Virus record (IMG/VR): IMGVR_UViG_3300046170_000378
Span: 62,001 to 126,000 of that record
DNA length: 64,000 nucleotides
Direction: 5' to 3' (one strand)
Origin: a virus
The notes under the pieces: model-generated
Told to the model about the DNA's origin: nothing
Databases searched by the model: none
Seen by the model: the letters and a program-made list of their open reading frames with translations, nothing else
Position numbers and translations under genes: made by a program
In this document: piece after piece, positions 53,376 through 60,066 of the stretch
Position numbering within the stretch: position 1 is the first letter of the stretch
Layout of the letters: the number at the start of each line of letters is the position of its first letter

Positions 53376-55220
53376 ATGGCACTACAAAACCTAAAAACAT
53401 ATTTTGAATCTACAAACGTTAATGACTTTAAAAAGTTATTAGACAATATTTGTGTTGTACATGAAAAGGTACAAGCTTCAAGCTTTCATGTAAAGAGAGT
53501 TGATGTTGGAGAATTTGATTTCTTTAAAAGTGGTTCCAAAACTGCCATGAATAAAGTTGATAGAACGCTTGTTAAGTATTATGAAAATGGTATAAAGCAT
53601 TTTAAAACAATTTCAGCTGAAATATTAAATGATATGCCACTTGATTGGAAGTTTGGGTTTGACTACATGATAGACAAAAAGACAATAGACATTGAATATG
53701 ATCTATTGCCAAAAAACAATCTTATATTAACACATATTCAAGTATTAAATCCTAGCGATCCTTCTAAAGTTAAAAGAGTTATTAGAGATCCTAAGGTTTT
53801 AGATAAGTGGGCAAAGAAATTAGAAGTACAAGAATTACCTCTTTTGTTCCAAGGACAATTAGCATCTAATCAAAAAGAAGAATTGATAAACTTATTGTCT
53901 TTAGGTGAAGAAGCATTTAAGATCAAGTACAAAGACAGATCATTTACTAGAGACATTTATCGCATATTTGACAATGGTAGAAACAAGTCTGCACTAAACC
54001 TAAATTTAGACAAAGAGATAGATGCCTTAGTAGTAAATTTTTATGAAGGTAGAAATCCAAAAAGTTTTAAATTAGAAAGATTTGATAGAGAACAATTGCC
54101 GGTTAGAAAACCATCCGACATGTATCAAATCTCTATATTAGATTTAGTAGAATTTTTAGTAGCATTTGATTTATCAGATATAGAATTAAAAGAAGAAGAT
54201 GCAGATCTTAGATATGTTGAATTAATGTCTTCTGTATTTAACGCATATGTTGAGAAACATGCTACGAAGTACGTAGGCGCAGATTTTGATTCAGCAGATT
54301 TTGCAGAAGGGGAAAACTTCGAACTAAATACTGCATTTATGTCTAACGAAAAGACGTTATCTCTTATACAAAACAAGGTCTTATCAGAGCTTTTTAAAAT
54401 TACATTAGGATCTTTTAGAAAGAAAAGATCTAAAGAAACAGATATTATTAACTCAGATCTATTGTCTCAGATCAACGAAGTAGTTGAAGAAATAGAGACT
54501 ATTGTAATGGGTAAAACAAACGAAAAAGACGTCATGGATTTTAAAAGATATTTAATTAATCAAAAATTATCAGGAGACGTGAGCCCTATTATGGAAGGCT
54601 TAACTGTTAAGTATCCTGATCAAGGCAAAAAACCAGTAAACATGTTTGTTGGTCGTTTCCAACCCTTTACATTAGGACATGCTAAGGTTATAGATACTAT
54701 TAGTAAACAAAACGGACATCCTGTTGTTGTTTTATTAATCAAGTCAAAAACCAAAAAAGCAGAAGATGCGTTTAAAAGACCATATGACGAAGAAACTCAA
54801 TTAGCAATGCTTAATAAACTAAAATCTAAATATCCAATTGAGAAAGTTTATATTTTAGATAGAGCAGCAATAGATTATATGTTTAACGCAATGAGAGCCG
54901 ATGGTTATGAACCAGTACTTTGGGGAACAGGAACAGACAGATTAAAAACATACTCATATCAAGTTGATAAACCAGAATACAGAGAATCTTTAAATTGTAG
55001 AGAAGATTTTGGTTTATTTGAAATTCCAAGATCTGGCAAGAATATTTCTGCAACACAAGTCAGGAATGCTATGTTAGATGGAGATGAGAAATTATTTAAG
55101 AAATTAACACCTAAGCCAATTCACGGAATGTACGATGAATTAAGGACAAAATTAGAGGTTTCTATGGGTGTTGCAGAGTCTAAATTTATGACATTTGAAC
55201 AGTTTGTGAAGAAAGACTAA
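53376..55220 (+). CDS. ligase-like/NMN adenylyltransferase fusion
   Basis: A 614-aa two-part protein. The N-terminal ~410 residues show ligase-like motifs: HEKVQASSFHVKR (K31, compare EKIHGANF in T4 Rnl2), WKFGFDYMIDKKTIDIEYDL (motif III-like) and EGLTVKY at 407-413 (motif IV-like). The C-terminal ~190 residues form a nucleotidylyltransferase: GRFQPFTLGH (426-435, T/HxGH), a DRAAIDYMFNAM region, and NISATQVRNAM (ISxTxxR), as in NadM/NadR-type NMN adenylyltransferases making NAD. It ends FMTFEQFVKKD, like the targeting peptide. NAD synthesis joined to a ligase fold suggests RNA or DNA repair or NAD capping; inferred. The Rossmann-domain call is strong, the ligase call moderate. Confidence 0.7.
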   Translation: MALQNLKTYFESTNVNDFKKLLDNICVVHEKVQASSFHVKRVDVGEFDFFKSGSKTAMNKVDRTLVKYYENGIKHFKTISAEILNDMPLDWKFGFDYMIDKKTIDIEYDLLPKNNLILTHIQVLNPSDPSKVKRVIRDPKVLDKWAKKLEVQELPLLFQGQLASNQKEELINLLSLGEEAFKIKYKDRSFTRDIYRIFDNGRNKSALNLNLDKEIDALVVNFYEGRNPKSFKLERFDREQLPVRKPSDMYQISILDLVEFLVAFDLSDIELKEEDADLRYVELMSSVFNAYVEKHATKYVGADFDSADFAEGENFELNTAFMSNEKTLSLIQNKVLSELFKITLGSFRKKRSKETDIINSDLLSQINEVVEEIETIVMGKTNEKDVMDFKRYLINQKLSGDVSPIMEGLTVKYPDQGKKPVNMFVGRFQPFTLGHAKVIDTISKQNGHPVVVLLIKSKTKKAEDAFKRPYDEETQLAMLNKLKSKYPIEKVYILDRAAIDYMFNAMRADGYEPVLWGTGTDRLKTYSYQVDKPEYRESLNCREDFGLFEIPRSGKNISATQVRNAMLDGDEKLFKKLTPKPIHGMYDELRTKLEVSMGVAESKFMTFEQFVKKD

Positions 55221-55257
55221 TATATAGTATAAGAATATAAAATATAGAAATTTAAAA

Positions 55258-56289
55258 ATGAAAAAATTCGAAGAATTCATCGGTGAAGGTAAAATCACTT
55301 TAAAGAGAAGATATACTGAAAACCACCCTGCGTTAACTGCAGGCACACATGCTAAAATTAGAAATAAAGTTTTAGAAGCCATCGCTGATGGCACACTAAC
55401 TCAAGAAGAGTTTGACAACATTTTAAAAGAAATGTCTAGCGATTCAGGCAGATGGTTAAGAAGAAATTCAAAATACTTTAATGTAGCTGAAGGCGGTATC
55501 TCACTTTCTAAATTTGGAAGAAGAATTTTAAATAACATCAACGTTTCTGAAGAAGTTAAAGAAGACGAAGTTGAAGAAGGTAATGCTTTCGGTGATGCTG
55601 TAAGAAAGGCCAAAGAAAACGGAGATAAAGAATTCGAATTTGATGGTGAAACTTACCCGGTAAAAGAAGGTAGAAAATTCGTCGCTGCTGCTAAAAAGGC
55701 AAAGGAAGAAGGCAAGAAAGAATTTGAATTCGAAGGTAAAACATATCCAGTTCTAATTAAAGAAAACGAAGAAGACGTAAACGAAGGTATTAGCCCTAAA
55801 ATTAAGAAAGCCATAAAGGCCGTCGAAAAAGGCGAAACAGTTTATGGTGAAAACATCAGATTCCCTGGAAGATTTAAGATTTTATCTTTTAATAAAGCAG
55901 GTAATATGGCTACTGTAGACTATGAAGATGGTACTGAACCAATGGAAATGGCTTCAATGAACATTGCTATTGATAAATTACAATTTGAATCAGCTGAAAC
56001 CGTAAATGAAGGTGTACACCCTAAATTAAAGAAAGCTCAAAAAGCAATTAAGAACGGCGAAACTGTTTACGGAGAAAACGTTAGATTTCCTGGAAGATTT
56101 AAAATCATAGAACTTGGAGATTTATTTGCAACAGTGGACTATGAAGATGGCACTGAACCAATGGAAATGGCTTCGATGAATATCAGAATTGATTCTCTAC
56201 AGTTTGAATCAGTTTCTTTTGTTCATGAATCTTTTTCATCTTTCTTAAAAAACATAAACGAAGCCTTTTGGTTCAATGAAACTTTCTAA
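55258..56289 (+). CDS. modular head-internal-like protein with duplicated domains
   Basis: A 343-aa protein starting MKKFEEFIGEGKITLKRRY, the clearest targeting-peptide match here, with a possible cleavage site FIGE/G. It contains two ~27-residue repeats (AFGDAVRKAKENGDKEFEF and FVAAAKKAKEEGKKEFEFEG, each ending TYPV) and two ~72-residue repeats starting VNEGISPKIKK and VNEGVHPKLKK, each with ENxRFPGRFKI and DYEDGTEPMEMASMN. Ends FSSFLKNINEAFWFNETF. It is probably a packaged protein cut into similar small domains; function unknown. It overlaps the next gene by 14 bases. Confidence 0.6.
   Translation: MKKFEEFIGEGKITLKRRYTENHPALTAGTHAKIRNKVLEAIADGTLTQEEFDNILKEMSSDSGRWLRRNSKYFNVAEGGISLSKFGRRILNNINVSEEVKEDEVEEGNAFGDAVRKAKENGDKEFEFDGETYPVKEGRKFVAAAKKAKEEGKKEFEFEGKTYPVLIKENEEDVNEGISPKIKKAIKAVEKGETVYGENIRFPGRFKILSFNKAGNMATVDYEDGTEPMEMASMNIAIDKLQFESAETVNEGVHPKLKKAQKAIKNGETVYGENVRFPGRFKIIELGDLFATVDYEDGTEPMEMASMNIRIDSLQFESVSFVHESFSSFLKNINEAFWFNETF
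55777..56211 (+). repeat. in-frame tandem duplication (~216 bases)
   Basis: Copies at 55777-55992 and 56002-56211 encode the same ~70-residue domain with scattered substitutions and a short length difference in the middle. Confidence 0.85.
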
Positions 56290-56557
56290 GTTATTTACAA
56301 ACACTAGGGGTAAAGTTGATAAAGCATTATCAGGTGCATTTTATGGTAAAACTAATGTTGCTTTAGACAAAGTACAAGATGAAGATCTTATCGATACTGA
56401 TCCAATGACAGCGTACAAGGCAAAACAAACAAATACTATTATTTTTTATATCTCAGATAATGAGAAACCTAATCCATATGCACCGCGCGATGCATACAGT
56501 TCTGATAAAGGTTATCCCAGGTGGAGGTTACTTATTAGCTGTAGCAAGTGGAGGTAA
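56276..56557 (+). CDS. hypothetical protein, N-terminal part
   Basis: First ~80 genuine codons of a 316-aa protein over 56276-57228. It starts MKLSKLFTNTRGKVDKALSG and contains QTNTIIFYISDNEKPNPY. The frame breaks at CCC 56516-56518; one C fewer gives DKGYPGGGYLLAVASGGNEF. No family recognised. It sits inside the head-cargo-like cluster. Confidence 0.55.
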   Translation: MKLSKLFTNTRGKVDKALSGAFYGKTNVALDKVQDEDLIDTDPMTAYKAKQTNTIIFYISDNEKPNPYAPRDAYSSDKGYPRWRLLISCSKWR

Positions 56558-57140
56558 TGAATTTTACACAAACACGTGGACTAGTAGATACTCTAGTAAA
56601 AACAGAGATAGAACTCTAAAAACTACACCAAATAATTCAAGCGATACTATCGGTATTTCTAAGAAGTACAAAGGATGGGATGCAACTGGTCTTTACAATG
56701 TAAAAAGAATTGCAGAAGTTGCAGATAGAGCAGTTGTTATCAACATAGATCTATTACAACAAAAGTATTCTACATCTAACAAAAGAGCTGAAAGATCAAG
56801 TGCTAAAGCTGGTGCGATTGCATTTAAATCTGATAAAGACTTTAAACAAGAAAACAAAAACAGATATACTCAAATCTTAGCTACTAAAGCGGCTGCATTA
56901 CCATTAGATAAGATGGTTTCAGATGCAATCGATGAATTAGCTAAACAAATTCAAGATGGTTTAAAAGCTGGACAGACAACAGAATACGGAGAAATCTATA
57001 TTGGTAAAAACAAAAGGGGTTCTACTGTAAAATTAAAAGATGCTTCTTCGCACATGTCATCTATTTTAGACGATTACTCAAGATACTGTGATTATGTAGC
57101 AAGATCTGAAGAGTCTGAAAAGAAATATGGTTCAGGGTGA
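56517..57140 (+). CDS. hypothetical protein, middle part
   Basis: Continuation after CCC 56516-56518: GGGYLLAVASGGNEFYTNTW, then a helical region (DKMVSDAIDELAKQIQDGL) and SILDDYSRYCDYVARSEE. The frame breaks again at GGG 57135-57137; one G fewer gives YGSGERWYEREAKNYAKSIK. Confidence 0.55.
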   Translation, partial: PGGGYLLAVASGGNEFYTNTWTSRYSSKNRDRTLKTTPNNSSDTIGISKKYKGWDATGLYNVKRIAEVADRAVVINIDLLQQKYSTSNKRAERSSAKAGAIAFKSDKDFKQENKNRYTQILATKAAALPLDKMVSDAIDELAKQIQDGLKAGQTTEYGEIYIGKNKRGSTVKLKDASSHMSSILDDYSRYCDYVARSEESEKKYGSG

Positions 57141-57228
57141 AAGATGGTATGAAAGAGAAGCTAAGAACTATGCTAAATCTATTAAGGATAGAATTAACAA
57201 AATCAAAACATTCGATTACGCTTGGTAA
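57136..57228 (+). CDS. hypothetical protein, C-terminal part
   Basis: Last ~30 codons of the gene started at 56276 (GERWYEREAKNYAKSIKDRI, ending KTFDYAW). Read in the frame that results from removing one G at 57135-57137. Confidence 0.5.
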   Translation, partial: GERWYEREAKNYAKSIKDRINKIKTFDYAW

Positions 57229-57261
57229 TTTGAAGAGTTTCTTAACAAAGCACACTAAACA

Positions 57262-58167
57262 ATGGCAAAGATATTTTACGTAAGAGAAAGATCTGGAGAT
57301 TACGCTCAGATTAATTTTTTTAAAACAGAAAAAGAAGCATTAAACTACGGTATATCTGAATGGCCGGACTTTGATATGTTTGGTGACGAAGAAGATGAAG
57401 ACGATTCATATGACATGGATAATGATACATGGTGGGTTGGAGATTCAATAGACTTTAAGAAAGGTATTTTATTTTCGTTTGAAGAAGGCAGTGTTCATGT
57501 GCAGGCAATGGACGAAGATGCTGCAAGAGAATATGCTAAAGAAGACGTTGGCGAATACGGTGCAGCTATTTTCTTTGATGGTTTCAAAAAAGGAATGTAT
57601 GGTTACTTAGGTAATGGTGCAGACGGTAAAGGTTACAAATGGGACTGGGACGGCATAGACTTAAATGAAAGTTCTAAATCACATTCTTTTAAAAGATTTT
57701 TAGAGAATATTACACCTTCCAATATGGGAGGTATGGGACCGGTTGCTTTACCAGTAGATGGCGCAGATGGTTCAGGAGACGTTCCAGCTAGCAAAGGAGA
57801 TGCAGAAGAAGAGTTTAAAAAAGCAAAAAAAGAGAAAATAGCTAGAGATAAAAAGAATGCTAAAAACGAATCATTTGTAAAAAACTTTGAAGCATTTTCA
57901 TTTGATTTCGAAGGTGTAGACATTAAAAATCCATTTACAGATGAGACTGCAAGAATGGATGTAGATCCAACTCAATATTACGGAAAGTCATACACAAAAT
58001 CAGATATTAAGAAAATCGTAGATGCTAGTGAAGAGTTTATCTCTAAATACAGCGAATGGAAAGATATGCAACCATTAGATGCAGATGAAGATTTGCACGC
58101 AGATTATGGTGAGCATGTAAAAGCATCCCTAGATAAATTAACAGCAACTGTTAAAAAATTAGGATAA
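57262..58167 (+). CDS. acidic putative head-internal protein with FExF motifs
   Basis: A 301-aa, strongly acidic protein. N-terminal domain KIFYVRERSGDYAQINFF, then an Asp/Glu run (FGDEEDEDDSYDMD). Residues ~134-190 contain LNE/SSKSHSFKRFLENITPS, GMGPVALP, then GSGDVPASKGDAEEEFKKAK, and KNE/SFVKNFEAFSFDFEG. The FKRF and FEAF stretches resemble internal copies of the targeting peptide. The C-terminus is helical. Acidic proteins of this type could be DNA mimics or scaffold-core components; not determined. An intrinsic terminator closes the operon. Confidence 0.55.
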   Translation: MAKIFYVRERSGDYAQINFFKTEKEALNYGISEWPDFDMFGDEEDEDDSYDMDNDTWWVGDSIDFKKGILFSFEEGSVHVQAMDEDAAREYAKEDVGEYGAAIFFDGFKKGMYGYLGNGADGKGYKWDWDGIDLNESSKSHSFKRFLENITPSNMGGMGPVALPVDGADGSGDVPASKGDAEEEFKKAKKEKIARDKKNAKNESFVKNFEAFSFDFEGVDIKNPFTDETARMDVDPTQYYGKSYTKSDIKKIVDASEEFISKYSEWKDMQPLDADEDLHADYGEHVKASLDKLTATVKKLG

Positions 58168-58192
58168 TTTAAGTATCATTGAATTAAAGAAG

Positions 58193-58217
58193 AGCCCACT
58201 CGATGTGGGCTTTTTTT
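58193..58217 (+). terminator. strong intrinsic terminator
   Basis: AGCCCAC (58193-58199), loop TCGAT, GTGGGCT (58205-58211) and a run of T to 58217. It closes the cargo-like operon before the early-type genes. Confidence 0.9.
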
Positions 58218-58237
58218 ATGAAAAAAAGTGAGCCAGG

Positions 58238-58270
58238 ATTTTTTTATGTCAAATATTTGTGGTATATTAG
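58238..58270 (+). promoter_or_regulatory. promoter-like 33-bp repeat, copy 1
   Basis: A 33-bp sequence identical to 58677-58709. It has a T7 run, then ATGTCAAATATTTGTG and a -10-like TATATTAG at 58263-58270, six bases before the ATG at 58277. Exact conservation beside two unrelated genes indicates a promoter. Confidence 0.65.
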
Positions 58271-58276
58271 CAGTAT

Positions 58277-58666
58277 ATGAATGAGTTAAAGTGTAAAAAT
58301 ATAATTGAAGAAGTCTACGAAGATATAAAAAATTATTACGGTAGATCTAAACATCAATCTGAATTTCCAACAATTGAACTTCACCATAATATTTATGTTA
58401 GATTAACGGGTGAAGAAGATGCTGAAGGTGATTGCGACCCAGATGCAGAATACGACAGGGAAGAAAATACGATCGTGATTTATTATCCTAAAGCAAAGAA
58501 CAAACAGTGGATTTTAGAAACATTAATCCACGAGTATACGCATTATCTTCAAGACGGTAAAGAAATGAAGAGGATGTATGATGAAGAAGGATATGAATAT
58601 GATACTCACCCATTTGAGTTAGAAGCCATCGCTGCAGAAAAAGATTGGAAACTTTTTGTAAAATAA
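58277..58666 (+). CDS. HExxH metallopeptidase-like protein
   Basis: A 129-aa protein with a zinc-binding helix ETLIHEYTHYLQ (H85-E-Y-T-H89) and a downstream acidic ligand candidate in HPFELEAIAAEKDW, the arrangement of small gluzincin-type metallopeptidases (SprT- or ImmA-like). It is preceded by a promoter copy, so it is probably expressed early, and might cleave a host regulator or repair protein; the target is unknown. Confidence 0.6.
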   Translation: MNELKCKNIIEEVYEDIKNYYGRSKHQSEFPTIELHHNIYVRLTGEEDAEGDCDPDAEYDREENTIVIYYPKAKNKQWILETLIHEYTHYLQDGKEMKRMYDEEGYEYDTHPFELEAIAAEKDWKLFVK

Positions 58667-58676
58667 GTCACTCCAG

Positions 58677-58709
58677 ATTTTTTTATGTCAAATATTTGTG
58701 GTATATTAG
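58677..58709 (+). promoter_or_regulatory. promoter-like 33-bp repeat, copy 2
   Basis: Identical to 58238-58270. It lies just after the metallopeptidase stop and 25 bases before the ATG at 58735. Confidence 0.65.
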
Positions 58710-58734
58710 TAGAGTAATTAAAAGAGTAATAGAA

Positions 58735-58911
58735 ATGAAAAAAATCAAAGCAAAATTATTGACTTACTTATTTACCGATTGGGTAAAGTCAGAAACTGAC
58801 GTCGAAACGTTGATCATGACAAGAAACATGATAGAACAGCGTAAGAATAAAATAACTGGTCACACTCCGGTTTTAGGATTTAGAATGCACGGTACAACTA
58901 ATATTAAATAA
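58735..58911 (+). CDS. small early-type protein (58 aa)
   Basis: Start ATG 58735, chosen over an upstream in-frame start at 58645 because that would run through the promoter copy. It encodes MKKIKAKLLTYLFTDWVKSE and a helical ETLIMTRNMIEQRKNK region. No family recognised. The next gene follows after one base. Confidence 0.5.
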   Translation: MKKIKAKLLTYLFTDWVKSETDVETLIMTRNMIEQRKNKITGHTPVLGFRMHGTTNIK

Positions 58912-58912
58912 T

Positions 58913-59173
58913 ATGAACTATAAGAGATTTAACAGACATGATTGCTTTACGTCAGAAATGATGACAATGACAATGGACGTTATTAAAGCAACCGAAGACA
59001 ATTCACTGAAAAATATGGCATATGGCCTTTTTGATGGATATTTGTACGATAATCTATTGCCTAAAGCAATTGAAGTTGGTGTAAGTAAAGAAATAGAAAA
59101 TAAAATCAAAGGCCTAAAAAAAGCCATTGAAATGTACATTCAATTAACCGGTAATACAGTGACACATGTATAG
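58913..59173 (+). CDS. small early-type protein (86 aa)
   Basis: Not recognised. A helical protein (TSEMMTMTMDVIKATEDNSL, KIKGLKKAIEMYIQL) in the short-gene cluster after the promoter copy at 58677. It overlaps the next small ORF by 8 bases. Confidence 0.55.
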   Translation: MNYKRFNRHDCFTSEMMTMTMDVIKATEDNSLKNMAYGLFDGYLYDNLLPKAIEVGVSKEIENKIKGLKKAIEMYIQLTGNTVTHV

Positions 59174-59330
59174 AACTACATTTTTTCTAAGAAGGGAAGA
59201 CGAATATTCTCCAGAAATTATTTACGCGGTAAAACACTGCAAAAGACCAGCAGCAACAAAAGCATATAAAAATCTTATTAAAATGTTTAATAAGGGCGAA
59301 ATTGCAGGATATGGTTGGAAACGAAACTAA
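59166..59330 (+). CDS. small early-type protein (54 aa)
   Basis: ATG at 59166 inside the previous gene, stop at 59328-59330. It encodes MYRTTFFLRREDEYSPEII followed by a basic stretch KHCKRPAATKAYKNLIKMFN. It fits the spacing of the cluster and has the same codon preference. No family recognised. Confidence 0.5.
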   Translation: MYRTTFFLRREDEYSPEIIYAVKHCKRPAATKAYKNLIKMFNKGEIAGYGWKRN

Positions 59331-59341
59331 AATTATATAAT

Positions 59342-59645
59342 ATGAATACATTTGATAAAATCAAAATAGTTAAGGAATCAGTACAAAAATTCTTTGACGA
59401 GAATGCAGAACAATTTATTCACGACAATGACATTATTTCTTGGGAAGAAAATCATATTGTCACCACCTGGTACACAGATCATGTGTAAAAAATGGAATGT
59501 CAGTGACATGGGAGGAGGATTTGTACAATCAGTTATAGATAATAATCTAAGTAAAACAATGGCATCTGCAGATAATATTAATATGCACGCTGTCAGGTTC
59601 TACTGTGCTATGATCTATAACCTATCTAAACCTGCACGAGTATAA
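59342..59645 (+). CDS. small early-type protein, frame broken at 59461
   Basis: Starts MNTFDKIKIVKESVQKFFD. The initial frame stops at 59488, but removing the C at 59461 (GTCACCACC to GTACCACC) gives WEENHIVPPGTQIMCKKWNV and an ORF to 59645, 100 aa in all. The downstream part contains DMGGGFVQSVIDNN and ends YNLSKPARV. No family recognised. Confidence 0.5.
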
Positions 59646-59655
59646 TACTAATAAA

Positions 59656-59706
59656 ATGCAGCTTCGCATCCATCAGCGCGAGTGCAGCACCAAAAGAGTT
59701 AAATAA
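59656..59706 (+). other. GC-rich patch with 16-codon ORF
   Basis: A GC-rich stretch in an otherwise AT-rich genome. It holds an ATG-to-TAA ORF of 16 codons (MQLRIHQRECSTKRVK) with codons such as CGC that are rare in neighbouring genes, and a short ATGC/GCAT hairpin. It may be a leader peptide, a small RNA or a recent insertion. Confidence 0.3.
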
Positions 59707-59714
59707 ATAATTAA

Positions 59715-59743
59715 ACAAACTCAAGTTTGTGTGTATAACTACT
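59715..59743 (+). promoter_or_regulatory. operator-like palindrome and promoter before the 59755 gene
   Basis: Perfect inverted repeat ACAAACT (59715-59721) CA AGTTTGT (59724-59730), then TATAACTA around 59734. The TTTGTG-TATA arrangement resembles the promoter copies upstream. It could be a repressor-controlled promoter for the hypermodification operon. Confidence 0.45.
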
Positions 59744-59754
59744 AAACGTTTCAT

Positions 59755-60063
59755 ATGTCTAAAAAGAAAACCAACATCCTATCTGAAGCTAACGAAATAG
59801 TAAACAATCGCTCAGAAGAAAAATCACGCCAATACGGTCCATTCGAAGAAGGTATGCGAAGAGCTGCTATGATTTTTAATGGAATGACAGGTAAAGAACT
59901 AAACGGCTCAGATATGTATGCTGCGCTTGTTGCACTTAAATTAAGTCGCCATTCTTATAATTATAAACAAGACAACTTGCTAGATGCAGTTGCGTATTTA
60001 GGTGCACTAGATAACTATGTTGAAAAACATGGCTACAAAGACACTGAAGATCCAATTAAATAA
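59755..60063 (+). CDS. DUF6378-like protein
   Basis: A 102-aa helical protein with the DUF6378 pattern: EANEIVNNRSEEKSRQYGPF, MYAALVALKLSRHSYNYKQD and NLLDAVAYLGALDNY. The His/Asp/Glu spacing resembles small all-alpha nucleotide hydrolases (MazG-like), but no activity is established. It is the first gene of the downstream operon, four bases before the next start. Confidence 0.65.
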   Translation: MSKKKTNILSEANEIVNNRSEEKSRQYGPFEEGMRRAAMIFNGMTGKELNGSDMYAALVALKLSRHSYNYKQDNLLDAVAYLGALDNYVEKHGYKDTEDPIK

Positions 60064-60066
60064 ATT

